This document shows positions 36,011 through 44,957 of a DNA stretch of 64,000 nucleotides, one piece after another. How positions within the stretch are numbered: position 1 is the first letter of the stretch; each line of letters begins with the position of its first letter. A program made the translations under genes and the position numbers. The notes beneath the pieces were generated by a model that saw only the letters and a list, made by a program, of their open reading frames with translations, searched no databases and was not told where the DNA came from. Source of the stretch: Chryseobacterium sp. SORGH_AS_0447. GTDB lineage: Bacteria; Bacteroidota; Bacteroidia; Flavobacteriales; Weeksellaceae. The stretch spans positions 3,962,501 through 4,026,500 of the forward strand of contig NZ_JAUTAR010000001.1 of assembly GCF_030818695.1 (NCBI RefSeq), in the 5' to 3' direction.

Positions 36011-36773
36011 CCAAACGCTCTTTCATGCTGGAAATAATAGACTGTCTTTCTTTGTTCGAAAATCTTCTCTCGGTGTACATGTACCAGATAAACGGCGGGA
36101 AATTCGGGGATTGCAGCTTTCCTCTCCAGACATCCCGCAGCAGGTTTCTCTGGTGGATAAATTCCACTCTTTTTCCTTTCGGATTGAGGGTGGCAAGTCC
36201 GAAACCGGCTCCCAGGCCACCTCCGCCGATATCGATTGCGCTGCTCCAGGCACCATCTTTCACAATTCCTCCGGCGATGGAGGCAGCAGCCCCTGCAACG
36301 ATAGAATAGAGAATAAGTTTATTGTTTCTGGAATCGTTGAGGTTATCCACATAATTTCCGATCTGCGCTACCCGTTCCCCTTCACAGTCGAACTCTGCCG
36401 CCACCGCATCCAGTTCGGTGAGGGCAATCGTAATTTTACTGTTGATCTTGCTTTTCAGCTGTAAAACTTTTACCTGGGATTCCAACGAAGAATCTTTTTT
36501 AAGCTCCATGATTTCATGAACCTCATCAAGATTATCAAGCGCATTAAGAATCAATATGCTCTGGTCGGAAAAATTACCTTTCAGTTCCTTATTGGCTGCA
36601 ATAATGGAATCCGAGTTGTATGAAGGCAGTTTATTGGAGTAGTTATATTTAAAGGGCGCTTTGCAGTAGCTGTCCCTCAGGGTAAGGATATTCTGCCTGA
36701 TGGCCTGGTTCTTTTTTGAAACACAGGAAGCCAGCAGAAAGATCGCGGGTAAAAAGTACAGTAGTTTTTTCAT
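35991..36773 (-). CDS. Hypothetical lipoprotein, probably frameshifted near its end
   Basis: 260 aa from ATG 36773. Lipoprotein signal MKKLLYFLPAIFLLASC, then a helical, soluble region (residues 20-150). A glycine-rich hydrophobic stretch follows (LILYSIVAGAAASIAGGIVKDGAWSSAIDIGGGGLGAGFGLATL), resembling a membrane-inserting or glycine-zipper segment. Family not recognised. The last residues (LAALPVR) end just where another frame takes over with coding-like sequence, so the annotated C-terminus may be a frameshift product. Confidence 0.6.
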   Translation of the reverse strand: MKKLLYFLPAIFLLASCVSKKNQAIRQNILTLRDSYCKAPFKYNYSNKLPSYNSDSIIAANKELKGNFSDQSILILNALDNLDEVHEIMELKKDSSLESQVKVLQLKSKINSKITIALTELDAVAAEFDCEGERVAQIGNYVDNLNDSRNNKLILYSIVAGAAASIAGGIVKDGAWSSAIDIGGGGLGAGFGLATLNPKGKRVEFIHQRNLLRDVWRGKLQSPNFPPFIWYMYTERRFSNKERQSIISSMKERLAALPVR

Positions 36774-36835
36774 GCTGTATTTTAAAGATGAATCCATGTT
36801 TCTTCACAGTGAGACACTAAAATACATAAATAAAA

Positions 36836-36864
36836 AAATTTACCCGGAGTCCGGGTAAATTTTT
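36836..36864. terminator. Bidirectional hairpin terminator after FKBP gene
   Basis: Perfect 12-bp arms (AAATTTACCCGG, 36836-36847 and 36851-36862) with a 3-nt loop and A/T tracts both sides. Confidence 0.85.
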
Positions 36865-36883
36865 AAGCTATTTTTAAGGAAAT

Positions 36884-37318
36884 TTATTTAATATCCAGTA
36901 ATTCCACTTCAAAAACCAGCGTGGAGTTCGGGCCGATCTCCTTGCTGATCTGCTGATCTCCATAAGCCAGATGCGGAGGGATGATCAGTCTCCATTTGCT
37001 TCCTACCGGCATCAGCTGAAGGGCTTCCGTCCAGCCTTTAATCACTTTATTCAAAGGAAAGGAAGCCGGCGTTCCTCTTTTTACAGAGCTGTCGAACACT
37101 TTCCCGGTAATCGTCGTTCCGTGGTAATGGCATTTTACGGTAGATCTTGGTCCGGGTTTCGGCCCGTCGCCTTCCGTGATGATCTCATATTGCAATCCGC
37201 TAGGCAGCTCAACAACACTTTCTCTCTTGCCGTATTCCGCCATGTATTCCTGACCGTCTTTCAGGTTCTTTTCAGCCTGCTCTTTTTTACGTTTAAATAA
37301 CATATCTGCTACGCCCAT
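36884..37318 (-). CDS. FKBP-type peptidyl-prolyl isomerase
   Basis: 144 aa. A short basic N-terminus (LFKRKKEQAEKNLKDGQEYMAEYG) is followed by one FKBP domain: LPSGLQYEIITEGDGPKPGPRSTVKCHYHGT, GKVFDSSVKRGTPASFPLNKVIKGWTEAL, MPVGSKWRLIIPPHLAYGDQ, STLVFEVELLDI. Aromatic pocket residues Tyr, Phe, Trp are kept. No signal peptide, so cytoplasmic, unlike the usual exported FkpA type. Single gene. Confidence 0.92.
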   Translation of the reverse strand: MGVADMLFKRKKEQAEKNLKDGQEYMAEYGKRESVVELPSGLQYEIITEGDGPKPGPRSTVKCHYHGTTITGKVFDSSVKRGTPASFPLNKVIKGWTEALQLMPVGSKWRLIIPPHLAYGDQQISKEIGPNSTLVFEVELLDIK

Positions 37319-37544
37319 AATTAAATTTTTTACAAAGATAAGATTTTAAGGCGGGATGAAGGAAGCCCAGTGATTGAAGTTTTACTTCATCATCAATATC
37401 AAAAGCATTTAGAAATTTTATTTCTATAATTTCAACTTTCTGATAATCAATCTATAATTTTTACACCCGAAAAGTTCAGATATGTTTAATACTGTGTTAA
37501 CCTGTTTGCGGAAAGTTGGCGTTATAATTGGACTTAAAAACTAA

Positions 37545-38546
37545 ATGCCAAGTCCATTAAAATATAATAAGAGGTTTGATAAGCTGACTGATGAGGAACA
37601 GGAACTCCTTGAAATCAACAAAAAAAGCATTGCCGATTTTGTAGAGCAGTCGTCTTCCGTGAGTGACGTTAACTACGCAACCCGAAATGCTCATGCGAAA
37701 ACCTATGCCGTCGCAATAGCCGAACTGGTAATTGATCAGCATATTCCTGAAATGCTGCAGCCGTTTTTTGATAAAGAAAGATATGATCTTACCATACGCT
37801 TCTCCAATGCCCATCCGAAAATTATAAGAGGAAAGAAGGATATTCCGGCTTACGGCTTTGCTGTAAAGATCAAAGATGAGAACGGAACTCTGCTGGCTAA
37901 TTTCCCTTTGGTAAATTTCCCGCTGTTCCCGATTAATTCCGTGGGTACCTTTCTGAAACTTTTCACTTCGGTGAATCGTTTTTTCGTAAAAAAATGGAGT
38001 TCATTCTCCCTGATGATGCAGATTATTAAAGTTATCCCTTCAACTTTTACAGGCTCATTTATAAAGAATATCATTAAGCTCTGGAGGAAAAGAAATGATT
38101 TTTTCCTGTCTTTTGACTATCATTCGGTGGGTGCTTACCGTTTAGGAGATTATATGATGAAAATTAAGCTGAAGCCACAATCCGTATCTAAAAATTTCGG
38201 AAAACGGCTGAAAGTAAAAGATGCCCTAGAAAGTTATCTGAACACGGAAAATTTTACTGCCGATGTCCTGATCCAGCTTTGTTACGACCTGAAAGATCAG
38301 CCCGTCAATCAGCTGAATGTGGAATGGAAGAACTCTCCTTTCGTAAAAATCGGGGAGATTAACATTGACAAAAACAACCTTCTTGATCCGTATGCCTGTG
38401 AAAACGAAATGCTTTCCTTCAATCCTTTCGAGAGCAAAATGTTCTTCCAGCCTGTCGGAAAACTGCAGAAACTCCGTGAGGATGCTTACAAGGTTTCGAT
38501 GCAGACGAGACTGAAGATCAACAAGCTGCTGAAATATGATAAATGA
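37545..38546 (+). CDS. Catalase-fold heme protein (catalase-related), cytoplasmic
   Basis: 333 aa, smaller than true catalases (about 480+). NYATRNAHAKTYAV carries the distal histidine motif. IRFSNAHPKIIRGKKDIPAYGFAVKIKDENG matches the catalase VRFS...RGFAVKF block. SFDYHSVGAYRLGDYMMKIKLKP and the ENEMLSFNPFESK...PVGKLQKLREDAYKVS tail match catalase-related/allene-oxide-synthase-like proteins. Likely a heme enzyme acting on peroxides or hydroperoxides; the fold assignment is from patterns. No classic catalase proximal Tyr block RLFSY is seen. Single gene. Confidence 0.6.
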   Translation: MPSPLKYNKRFDKLTDEEQELLEINKKSIADFVEQSSSVSDVNYATRNAHAKTYAVAIAELVIDQHIPEMLQPFFDKERYDLTIRFSNAHPKIIRGKKDIPAYGFAVKIKDENGTLLANFPLVNFPLFPINSVGTFLKLFTSVNRFFVKKWSSFSLMMQIIKVIPSTFTGSFIKNIIKLWRKRNDFFLSFDYHSVGAYRLGDYMMKIKLKPQSVSKNFGKRLKVKDALESYLNTENFTADVLIQLCYDLKDQPVNQLNVEWKNSPFVKIGEINIDKNNLLDPYACENEMLSFNPFESKMFFQPVGKLQKLREDAYKVSMQTRLKINKLLKYDK

Positions 38547-38938
38547 GAGGTGAATTTTGCTTCGAAAGTGAATGGTGAATTATATGATACGGATGCTGTT
38601 GGCAAGGGCCGACAGGAATAAAGAAAAGGCAACGTTTAAAGACGCAAGGAATTTGACGTTTTAAATTTTTATATCGCTGATGCTGGTTATAAAACTTTTA
38701 TTCCTTAAAAAATAAGCAGTCCTCAATTTTATCAAAGATAAAATCCTTGCGGCTTTTTATGCAAAGTATTTTGAGCCCTTTTGCGCCCTTGCGTTTTCGA
38801 ACAAAGATCACAAGCATCAATTAAAATTGACAAGCGCAGCGAATCCACCCGCAGGAATTGACCATTCACCATTCATCATTCACCAACAAAAAAGGCTCTA
38901 CGCATGGTAAAGCCTTCTATTTTTATCGATTGAATGAA
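38547..38938. other. Gene-free intergenic stretch
   Basis: Apart from the family B repeat and ACCATTCACCATTCATCATT-like strings (38856-38885), nothing recognisable. Confidence 0.6.
38600..38805. repeat. Dispersed imperfect palindromic element, family B, copy 2
   Basis: Matches 28492-28697 over its length: AAGACGCAAGGAATTTGACG, ATATCGCTGATGCTGG, TCAATTTTATCAAAGATAAA, TTGCGCCCTTGCGTTTTCGA. Flanked by ATTGACCATTCACC strings, as copy 1 is. Confidence 0.75.
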
Positions 38939-39991
38939 TTATTCTTCGATTTTTTCTTTCTCGTCGTCATCATCTTCCTTTTTGTCAGGGAAGATCAGGG
39001 AAAGGATAACGGAGATTACAAGAACCCCTCCTACGATTCCCAATGACACCGGAGACGGAATATGAATCCAGGGAGCGATCAGCATTTTAACCCCGATGAA
39101 TGTCAGGATTACGGCCAACCCGTAAGGCAGCTTGCTGAACATATGGATAAAATTCGCCAACAGAAAATACAGGGACCGCAATCCTAAAATCGCGAAAATA
39201 TTCGAAGTATACAGGATAAACGGATCATTGGAGATGGCAAAAATTGCCGGAATGGAATCTACCGCGAAAAGAACATCGGTAAATTCGATAACTGCTACAA
39301 CTACCAAAAGCGGCGTTGCCATTTTTACTCCGTTCTGAATCGTGAAAAATTTATCCCCAACGTAGTTATCAGAAACTTTCCAGAATCTTTTGATCAGTCG
39401 GGCTCCGGCCGTATTGCTGTAATCTTCATCTTCGTCATCATCGCCGCCACCCCAGGATTTGATTCCCGCGTAAACGAGGAAAATCCCGAACAAAGCCATC
39501 ACAATGTTGATCTTTACCGGATGTCCGAAAATATTCATCTCCGGCAGGTAGGTAAGATTAATCAATCCCACGCCTGCAAAGATAAAGACGGCTCTGAAGA
39601 TCAGTGCTCCGATAATTCCCCAGAACAGCACCTTGTGGTGAAGATACTTCGGAACTTTAAAGAATCCAAAAACCAGGATGAATACGAATAAATTATCGAC
39701 CGAAAGTGCCTTCTCGATCCAGTAGGCCGCCTGGTACTGGGTGAATTTTTCCACAGCCAGCGCATGGCTTCCGGGTCCTAAGTCCGAGTTGTACACCCAG
39801 TAAACCACACCCGAAAACACCATGGACAGCGAGATCCATACAATTGACCAGATCGTGGCTTCTTTAGAAGAAACCTCATGACTTTTTTTATTGAAAACCC
39901 CTAAGTCGAGGAGCAACATGATAACTACCGTTACCGCAAATCCCCAAACCAGACCGGGATGAAGATCTAAAATACTAGTATTTTGTCCCAC
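38939..39991 (-). CDS. terC: TerC family integral membrane protein
   Basis: 350 aa, nine or so membrane helices. TerC hallmarks: LDLGVFNKKSHEVSSKEA, YWIEKALSVDNLFVFILVF, EFTDVLFAVDSIPAIFAISNDPFILYTSNIFAILGLRSLYF. Acidic loop GGGDDDEDEDYS in the middle and acidic tail DKKEDDDDEKEKIEE suggest divalent-metal handling. Last gene of the ter operon. Membrane component of the tellurium/stress complex; TerC proteins are also implicated in manganese export. Confidence 0.93.
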   Translation of the reverse strand: MGQNTSILDLHPGLVWGFAVTVVIMLLLDLGVFNKKSHEVSSKEATIWSIVWISLSMVFSGVVYWVYNSDLGPGSHALAVEKFTQYQAAYWIEKALSVDNLFVFILVFGFFKVPKYLHHKVLFWGIIGALIFRAVFIFAGVGLINLTYLPEMNIFGHPVKINIVMALFGIFLVYAGIKSWGGGDDDEDEDYSNTAGARLIKRFWKVSDNYVGDKFFTIQNGVKMATPLLVVVAVIEFTDVLFAVDSIPAIFAISNDPFILYTSNIFAILGLRSLYFLLANFIHMFSKLPYGLAVILTFIGVKMLIAPWIHIPSPVSLGIVGGVLVISVILSLIFPDKKEDDDDEKEKIEE

Positions 39992-40086
39992 TTTTACTAT
40001 GTGTTGTTATATGATAAAAGCAATAGCTGAAAACAGATATTGCCATTCATTGATTATTATTAAGATTCGACAGAATTCTGCCTATT

Positions 40087-40698
40087 CTATAAATATTTCT
40101 GCTTTACGGTTTCAATGGTTTCCTGCAGCTTTCGGTCAGCTGTCGGATCTCCGATCGCGTTGAATTTCCATTCTCCGTTTCTCTTGTAAAAAACACCCAT
40201 TACCATAGCGACATGGCCTTTGAATGAAGCATCGTTTGCAATATCATATTTGGCGAAAACTTCTCTTACATTCGTTGGCGTTCCTTCATAAATCCTGATG
40301 GATGCGAAAGGAATTGTCCCGAAGTCCTGACCTTTGTAGCTGTTCAGCACCAATGCCACGTGTTCTACATTAGCATCCAGATTGCCGAAATCTACGGTGA
40401 TCACTTCATTATCCAGTCCGTCGTTCCCGTTTACGTCACCGGTTAAGTCATCCCCGCTGTGTCTTACGGCACCATTTTTAGACTTCAGGTTCCCGAAATA
40501 GATTACTTCGGTAGCATTTTTATTCGCGTCATATAAAATACAGCTTCCGTCAAGGTCTACTGCTTCTCTGGTAACACCACCGAAAAATCCTTTTTTCTCG
40601 ATTGCTCCCCAGTTGATCCCGACACAAGCCTGTGAAAGCGTGGTTCCGTTTTCTTTGGTAAGATTTATTCTCTGACCTTTTTGTAAGTTAATAGCCAT
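40087..40698 (-). CDS. TerD-domain calcium-binding stress protein (copy 1)
   Basis: 203 aa TerD fold: AINLQKGQRINLTKENG start, VDLDGSCILYD (first acidic Ca2+ loop), VRHSGDDLTGDVNGNDGLDNEVITVDF (second Ca2+ loop), VALVLNSYKGQDFGTIPFASIRIYEG, FYKRNGEWKFNAIG. Cytoplasmic, expected to bind two Ca2+ and associate with TerC at the membrane. About 45% like the copy at 42912 by eye over the conserved blocks. Confidence 0.92.
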   Translation of the reverse strand: MAINLQKGQRINLTKENGTTLSQACVGINWGAIEKKGFFGGVTREAVDLDGSCILYDANKNATEVIYFGNLKSKNGAVRHSGDDLTGDVNGNDGLDNEVITVDFGNLDANVEHVALVLNSYKGQDFGTIPFASIRIYEGTPTNVREVFAKYDIANDASFKGHVAMVMGVFYKRNGEWKFNAIGDPTADRKLQETIETVKQKYL

Positions 40699-40768
40699 CT
40701 TTTTATGTTTAGTATTGTTAATCTGTTTTTTGCGAAACCATCAAAGTGAATTGATTTTTAGTTTTGCT

Positions 40769-41719
40769 TTAGTTGTTATTTAAATTTAAATTCAGCATTG
40801 CGCGGAGAATGTTGGTCTCTTCATTAATGTCGAACATTTTACTCATGATGTCGGTGTTTTCAAGATTTTTAATGTAATCTTTCAGCACGCTTATCACCTG
40901 ATCGGGCAATATTCTCTTCCTTTCGTTCATTGTTTCTTCCAGCTGTTCGTTTTTTCTTTTGAGCTGATAAACAATGGTTCCCTGGTTTGATTCGTTTGGG
41001 CTGATGTCAAGCTTTTCCAGTTTTTTCGGATCTGCCAGATACATTCTCCTTCCTTCGATATCAAAGATAAAGTAATCATCAGACTGGAAAATCCTGAACA
41101 GCTCATATTCGTTTCCGGAAATCTGATAACCGCATACGAACCGTACTTTAAAATTCTGAATATTGAGCCTTCCCAGCAGCTTCCTTTCGATCCGGTATTC
41201 CTGATACTGATAGGCCGGAAAGTTTCCGGATTTCAGCAGCTCTTCATCCACTCCTGATCTGTAGAACTCGGCAGCATATTTTCTATAAAAATAGAGCACA
41301 TGGTCCCAGTTCAGCCGGAATTTGTCTTCCGTAAGATCGTTGTACAGGCTTTTCAGCTGATTGGAAAAAATACCGCTGTACATCTTCCGTTCGGTTTCAA
41401 AACCGTCTTCGTGCTTTTCTTCAAAACCGGAAATGTACCTGCTGTTGACCTCCATTTCATTAATCACCGCCAGCATGTCGTTTTCCTTCTGTCTTTTAAT
41501 CTTGGTTAAAAGTTCGATCAGGCTGTCGGTGAACTGAAGGTGGAAAAGTTCGAGCTTGCTGTAATCCAGTCCTTTGTTTTCCTGAAAAAGATTGTGGATA
41601 ATATCCGTCTTAATGTAGATGGAAATGATATCGACATTTTCAAAAAAATTTGCGAGAAGTTTAAGTTTCGTTAATCTTCTCTTGCTCTGGGACATAATAT
41701 TTACAGCATCGTCATTCAC
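40769..41719 (-). CDS. ter-operon protein of unknown function
   Basis: 316 aa, mostly helical with an N-terminal coiled-coil-like half (SQSKRRLTKLKLLANFFENVDII, LLTKIKRQKENDMLAVINEM) and a beta-containing middle (VRFVCGYQISGNEYELFRIFQSDDYFIFDIEGRRMYL). A further coiled coil lies near residues 245-265. No family name recognised. The 41719 start is GTG; ATG 41695 (MSQSKRRL) is equally possible. Sits between telA-like and terD-like genes, all same strand, so part of the ter complex by context. Confidence 0.75.
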   Translation of the reverse strand: MNDDAVNIMSQSKRRLTKLKLLANFFENVDIISIYIKTDIIHNLFQENKGLDYSKLELFHLQFTDSLIELLTKIKRQKENDMLAVINEMEVNSRYISGFEEKHEDGFETERKMYSGIFSNQLKSLYNDLTEDKFRLNWDHVLYFYRKYAAEFYRSGVDEELLKSGNFPAYQYQEYRIERKLLGRLNIQNFKVRFVCGYQISGNEYELFRIFQSDDYFIFDIEGRRMYLADPKKLEKLDISPNESNQGTIVYQLKRKNEQLEETMNERKRILPDQVISVLKDYIKNLENTDIMSKMFDINEETNILRAMLNLNLNNN

Positions 41720-41732
41720 CTTATTCGTGCGA

Positions 41733-42905
41733 TTATCCTCTTACGTTTGCTTTTAGTTCGTGTTCCAGGGTCATCAGATCCTGATCCAGCTTTCTTCTTC
41801 CTTCCGCACCCTGCTTCTGGATTTGTTTTACTTCATTTAAAGTATTGATCAGCTTAGCTGTTGTTTCTCTTAATACATCTACTGAAACGATGGTCTGTTC
41901 GTTCGCCCTTGCTACGTTTACGGAATTCTGCCCCAGACGTTCAGCATTTTTCCTTAAGATTTCTTCAGTAGTTGCGGAAACTTTCTGCTGGATCTCGATG
42001 CTCTGCTGCTGTCTGTACATCGCCACTGCCAATGAAAGCTGATTTTTCCAAAGCGGCAATGTTGTCGTAAGGATGGTCTGTGCTTTTTCGGCAATCGAAA
42101 CGTTGTTGTTCTGAACCAGCCTGATCTGCGGAAGCGACTGCATCATGATCAGACGAACCACTTTCAGGTCTGCCAGTCTTCGGTCCAGTCTTGCGATAAA
42201 ATCTCTTTTGTCGGCAATCTGATAATCCTGGAATTCCTGCGGATTGGCTTCCATGTGGGCCAATTCGGCTCCTGCTTTTTCCATTCTCAAGTTCCCGATG
42301 ATCACAAGCTCTTCAATCTGCTTGATGGCATTCACATTGCTTTCGAAAATCGTCTGCAGCACGGCATTATCCTTAGTGGAAGTAATGATCCCCGCGTTTA
42401 CTTTATAAGCAATCTGATCGATGTTGTTGATGATCTTATCGTATTTGGCAAATAAATTCTCGATCTGCGTCATCACGCTTTTCATGAAAGGCAATTTGCT
42501 CAGAAAGCTTTTGAATTTATTCTGGTTTAATTCTTCAACATCTACGTAATTCAGCTCGACCAATAGATTATTGATCAGCTCCCCTACTTCCCCGGAATTC
42601 GATCTTCTTACATTTCCTAAGAAACTGTCACTCTGGTTGGATAAGGTTCTCTGTAGATCGGCTCCAAAATTAACGATGGATCCGGGATTGGTTTCATCGA
42701 TCGAATCTGCAAGGGTTTCGTACTTCTGGCGTTCTGCCGATTTAAGCTGGGTAAGGTTTACATTTCCGTCCCGGTCTACAAGAGGAGCAGGCGGCGTACT
42801 TGGTGTCGCCATGCTTGGCGGCGGTGCCATCGGCGTAGGTTCGAATGTCTTTAAAGGCTCGATGGATCCAAGCGGATCTATAGGTTGATTTTCCTGATTG
42901 TCCAT
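41733..42905 (-). CDS. Toxic anion resistance protein (TelA/KlaA family)
   Basis: 390 aa. Proline-rich N-terminus (PTPMAPPPSMATPSTPPAP), then the TelA helical core: VNFGADLQRTLSNQSDSFLGNVRRSNSGEVGELINNLLVELNYVD, LMLRKLE-like FLARLDRRLADLKVVRLIMMQSLPQIRLVQNNN, TTLPLWKNQLSLAVAMYRQQ, EIQQKVSATTEEILRKNAERLGQNSVNVAR. The family accompanies TerD genes in tellurite and stress operons. Cytoplasmic, likely membrane-associated through the ter complex. Confidence 0.9.
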   Translation of the reverse strand: MDNQENQPIDPLGSIEPLKTFEPTPMAPPPSMATPSTPPAPLVDRDGNVNLTQLKSAERQKYETLADSIDETNPGSIVNFGADLQRTLSNQSDSFLGNVRRSNSGEVGELINNLLVELNYVDVEELNQNKFKSFLSKLPFMKSVMTQIENLFAKYDKIINNIDQIAYKVNAGIITSTKDNAVLQTIFESNVNAIKQIEELVIIGNLRMEKAGAELAHMEANPQEFQDYQIADKRDFIARLDRRLADLKVVRLIMMQSLPQIRLVQNNNVSIAEKAQTILTTTLPLWKNQLSLAVAMYRQQQSIEIQQKVSATTEEILRKNAERLGQNSVNVARANEQTIVSVDVLRETTAKLINTLNEVKQIQKQGAEGRRKLDQDLMTLEHELKANVRG

Positions 42906-42911
42906 GGTAAA

Positions 42912-43466
42912 TTATTGATAGATTGCTACAAATTTTTCAAGGCCTTCCCTTTGTCCGGAACCTACGGCTTCAAACTTCCACTCTCCGTTTCTGTTGTAGA
43001 TTCTTCCGAATTCCACTGCAGTTTCAATGGAGAAATCTTCATCCAGTTCGTATTTCAGAATTTCCTCGTTGGTATCGGTATTGAAGATTCTGATAAATGA
43101 GTTTCTTACCTGTCCGAAGTTCTGTCTTCTGGCATCCGCTTCGTGGATCGTCACCACTACGGTGATTTCTTTTACGGCAGGATCAATTTTGGTTAAATCG
43201 ATTTTAATCTGCTCATCATCCCCGTTTCCGTCTCCTGTCAGGTTATCTCCTGAGTGGATCACCGCTTTATCCGGAGATTCCAGGTTGTTGTAAAAAATAA
43301 AGTGGTTATCGGAAACCAGTTTTTTGTTTTCGCCTAATAAAAATAAGGAAGCATCCAGATCGAAAGCCGTTCCGGTAGAAGTATTATTGGTATCCCATCC
43401 TAAACCTACGGTGAATTTCGGTGCATTTATATTTTCTCTCTGTCCTTTCTGTAAGTTAATAGCCAT
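42912..43466 (-). CDS. TerD-domain calcium-binding stress protein (copy 2)
   Basis: 184 aa: AINLQKGQRENINAPKFTVGLGWDTN, FDLDASLFLLGENKKLV, VIHSGDNLTGDGNGDDEQIKIDL (Ca2+ site), RQNFGQVRNSFIRIFN, RIYNRNGEWKFEAVGSG. The closest match is the TerZ/TerD group. Its start overlaps the end of the phosphoribosyltransferase gene by 11 bp and telA-like begins 6 bp after, so translation is tightly coupled. Confidence 0.92.
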   Translation of the reverse strand: MAINLQKGQRENINAPKFTVGLGWDTNNTSTGTAFDLDASLFLLGENKKLVSDNHFIFYNNLESPDKAVIHSGDNLTGDGNGDDEQIKIDLTKIDPAVKEITVVVTIHEADARRQNFGQVRNSFIRIFNTDTNEEILKYELDEDFSIETAVEFGRIYNRNGEWKFEAVGSGQREGLEKFVAIYQ

Positions 43467-44280
43467 AATATAATTCGGTTTGTGTTAAAGTGTTTATATT
43501 GTTTTCGTATTCTTTTATTAAATGATAATTGTTGCTGATGGCCAGCTCCAGAAGATGATCCATCTGCTCCTTTTTTACTTTAGACGTAAGATACTCAAAA
43601 TTACCTGAATCCAGGCCTAAAATATATTTTACGATTCTTGTATTGAACTGAAAATCCGGTTTTACCATTACTTCTGCAATATGCTCTACATTTTTCACCG
43701 CATAGTAATTGAAATAGTTTTCAATTTTAGGGTCCAGGTCAAAGTTCATCAGTTCCGCATAATACATGAATAAAAAATCGGCTTCCACCTGGTATTCATC
43801 CAGTATTTTATTTACAGTAAACTCGTGGCTTCCCGTAATTTTAATATCATCTATAAAAATACAAAGTTTTCCCCGAAGAAAATCTTTATCCAGGTAATAA
43901 GTATCGTTGGCTATTAAATTTTTACGGTCTTCAAAGCTCAGATTCCCATAATCTGTCGTATAGGTATGATTCCTGTTGATTTTTGAGAGAATGCTGGATC
44001 TTTTTCCCTTTTTAAACAAATAAAAATCGAGATGCTTTTTAAAGTAAAAACACAGGAAGTTGGAAGCGGTAGGAATCGCCATATATGGGCTTGGCAGGAC
44101 CACGATGTCTTTATCGGTAGCTAAAACAGATTCATGTCCGGAAATAAATCCTTCAAACAGTTCTTTTGCAAATTTCTCAGCATAGGATGTATCGCCATAT
44201 TTGAAAAAGCTGTATTCCTCCGGCGAAAAGGTAAATTCTTCCCCCGAATGGATGTGGTGTAAGCTGTATCTCTTGTTCAT
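43456..44280 (-). CDS. Phosphoribosyltransferase-like protein of the ter operon
   Basis: 274 aa. PRTase motif LCIFIDDIKITGSHEFTV (residues about 138-155, the PRPP loop) with an N-terminal part holding VLATDKDIVVLPSPYMAIPTASNFLCFYF. Ter operons often carry PRTases and HAD hydrolases thought to make or modify a nucleotide-like compound. The substrate is unknown. Overlaps terD copy 2 and starts 2 bp after the HAD gene. Confidence 0.8.
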   Translation of the reverse strand: MNKRYSLHHIHSGEEFTFSPEEYSFFKYGDTSYAEKFAKELFEGFISGHESVLATDKDIVVLPSPYMAIPTASNFLCFYFKKHLDFYLFKKGKRSSILSKINRNHTYTTDYGNLSFEDRKNLIANDTYYLDKDFLRGKLCIFIDDIKITGSHEFTVNKILDEYQVEADFLFMYYAELMNFDLDPKIENYFNYYAVKNVEHIAEVMVKPDFQFNTRIVKYILGLDSGNFEYLTSKVKKEQMDHLLELAISNNYHLIKEYENNINTLTQTELYYGY

Positions 44281-44282
44281 AT

Positions 44283-44957
44283 TTATATTTTGTGGGTAAG
44301 TAAGTGTGCGCTGAAACCGAAATCCGTAGCCCCTTTGTAATCCGCCAGCGGATTATCGCCGATGTGGAGAATCTGCTTCAGGTCCAGTTCAGGGTTTTTA
44401 ATTAAATTTTTCACTTCCTGAAAGATTTTAGGATCCGGTTTGGAACAGTTGATTTCATCGGAATAGATATGGAAATCGATATACTGATCGAGATTTTCAC
44501 TGATCAGGAATTTCCTCATTGTTTTTCCTTTGATAAATCCTGTGTTACTCAGGATATTAATGGTTTTCCCTTGATTTTTAATTTCATCAAAAAACTGGTG
44601 CAGGTTTTCAAAGATCACAACGGGCCTGTATTCCAGGAATAAATCTTCGCTTTTCTGGTAAAACTCATTCAGCTGATCTTTACGGATTGTTTTTAAATCT
44701 ATTTCCAGGGCATGTAAAATCAGTAAGTAAATTTCAAAAGTATCTACATTCCCGCCGATAACTTCATTAATCGAGTTACAAAGGTCATCATAATACTTTA
44801 CGACTTTAGCCACTTCATCAACTGGTTTTTTCACCTCAAAAAACGAGGCGAACAGCTCCACTCTTTTTGCTTTAAATTCAGGGTGAGATTTTATTAAGGT
44901 AAGCCACAGGTCAAAAGAAAAATGGGAGTGACTGTGGATGTCTATATCTGTTTTCAA
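44283..44957 (-). CDS. HAD superfamily hydrolase of the ter operon
   Basis: 224 aa. Motif I FSFDLWLTLIK (nucleophile Asp; the second acidic residue of DxD is Trp, as in dehalogenase-like members), motif II ILSNTGFIKG (Ser/Thr), motif III SKPDPKIFQE (Lys), motif IV ILHIGDNPLADYKGA. Cap helices between I and II. Probably a phosphatase acting on the product of the neighbouring PRTase. First gene of the seven-gene ter operon. Confidence 0.85.
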   Translation of the reverse strand: MKTDIDIHSHSHFSFDLWLTLIKSHPEFKAKRVELFASFFEVKKPVDEVAKVVKYYDDLCNSINEVIGGNVDTFEIYLLILHALEIDLKTIRKDQLNEFYQKSEDLFLEYRPVVIFENLHQFFDEIKNQGKTINILSNTGFIKGKTMRKFLISENLDQYIDFHIYSDEINCSKPDPKIFQEVKNLIKNPELDLKQILHIGDNPLADYKGATDFGFSAHLLTHKI

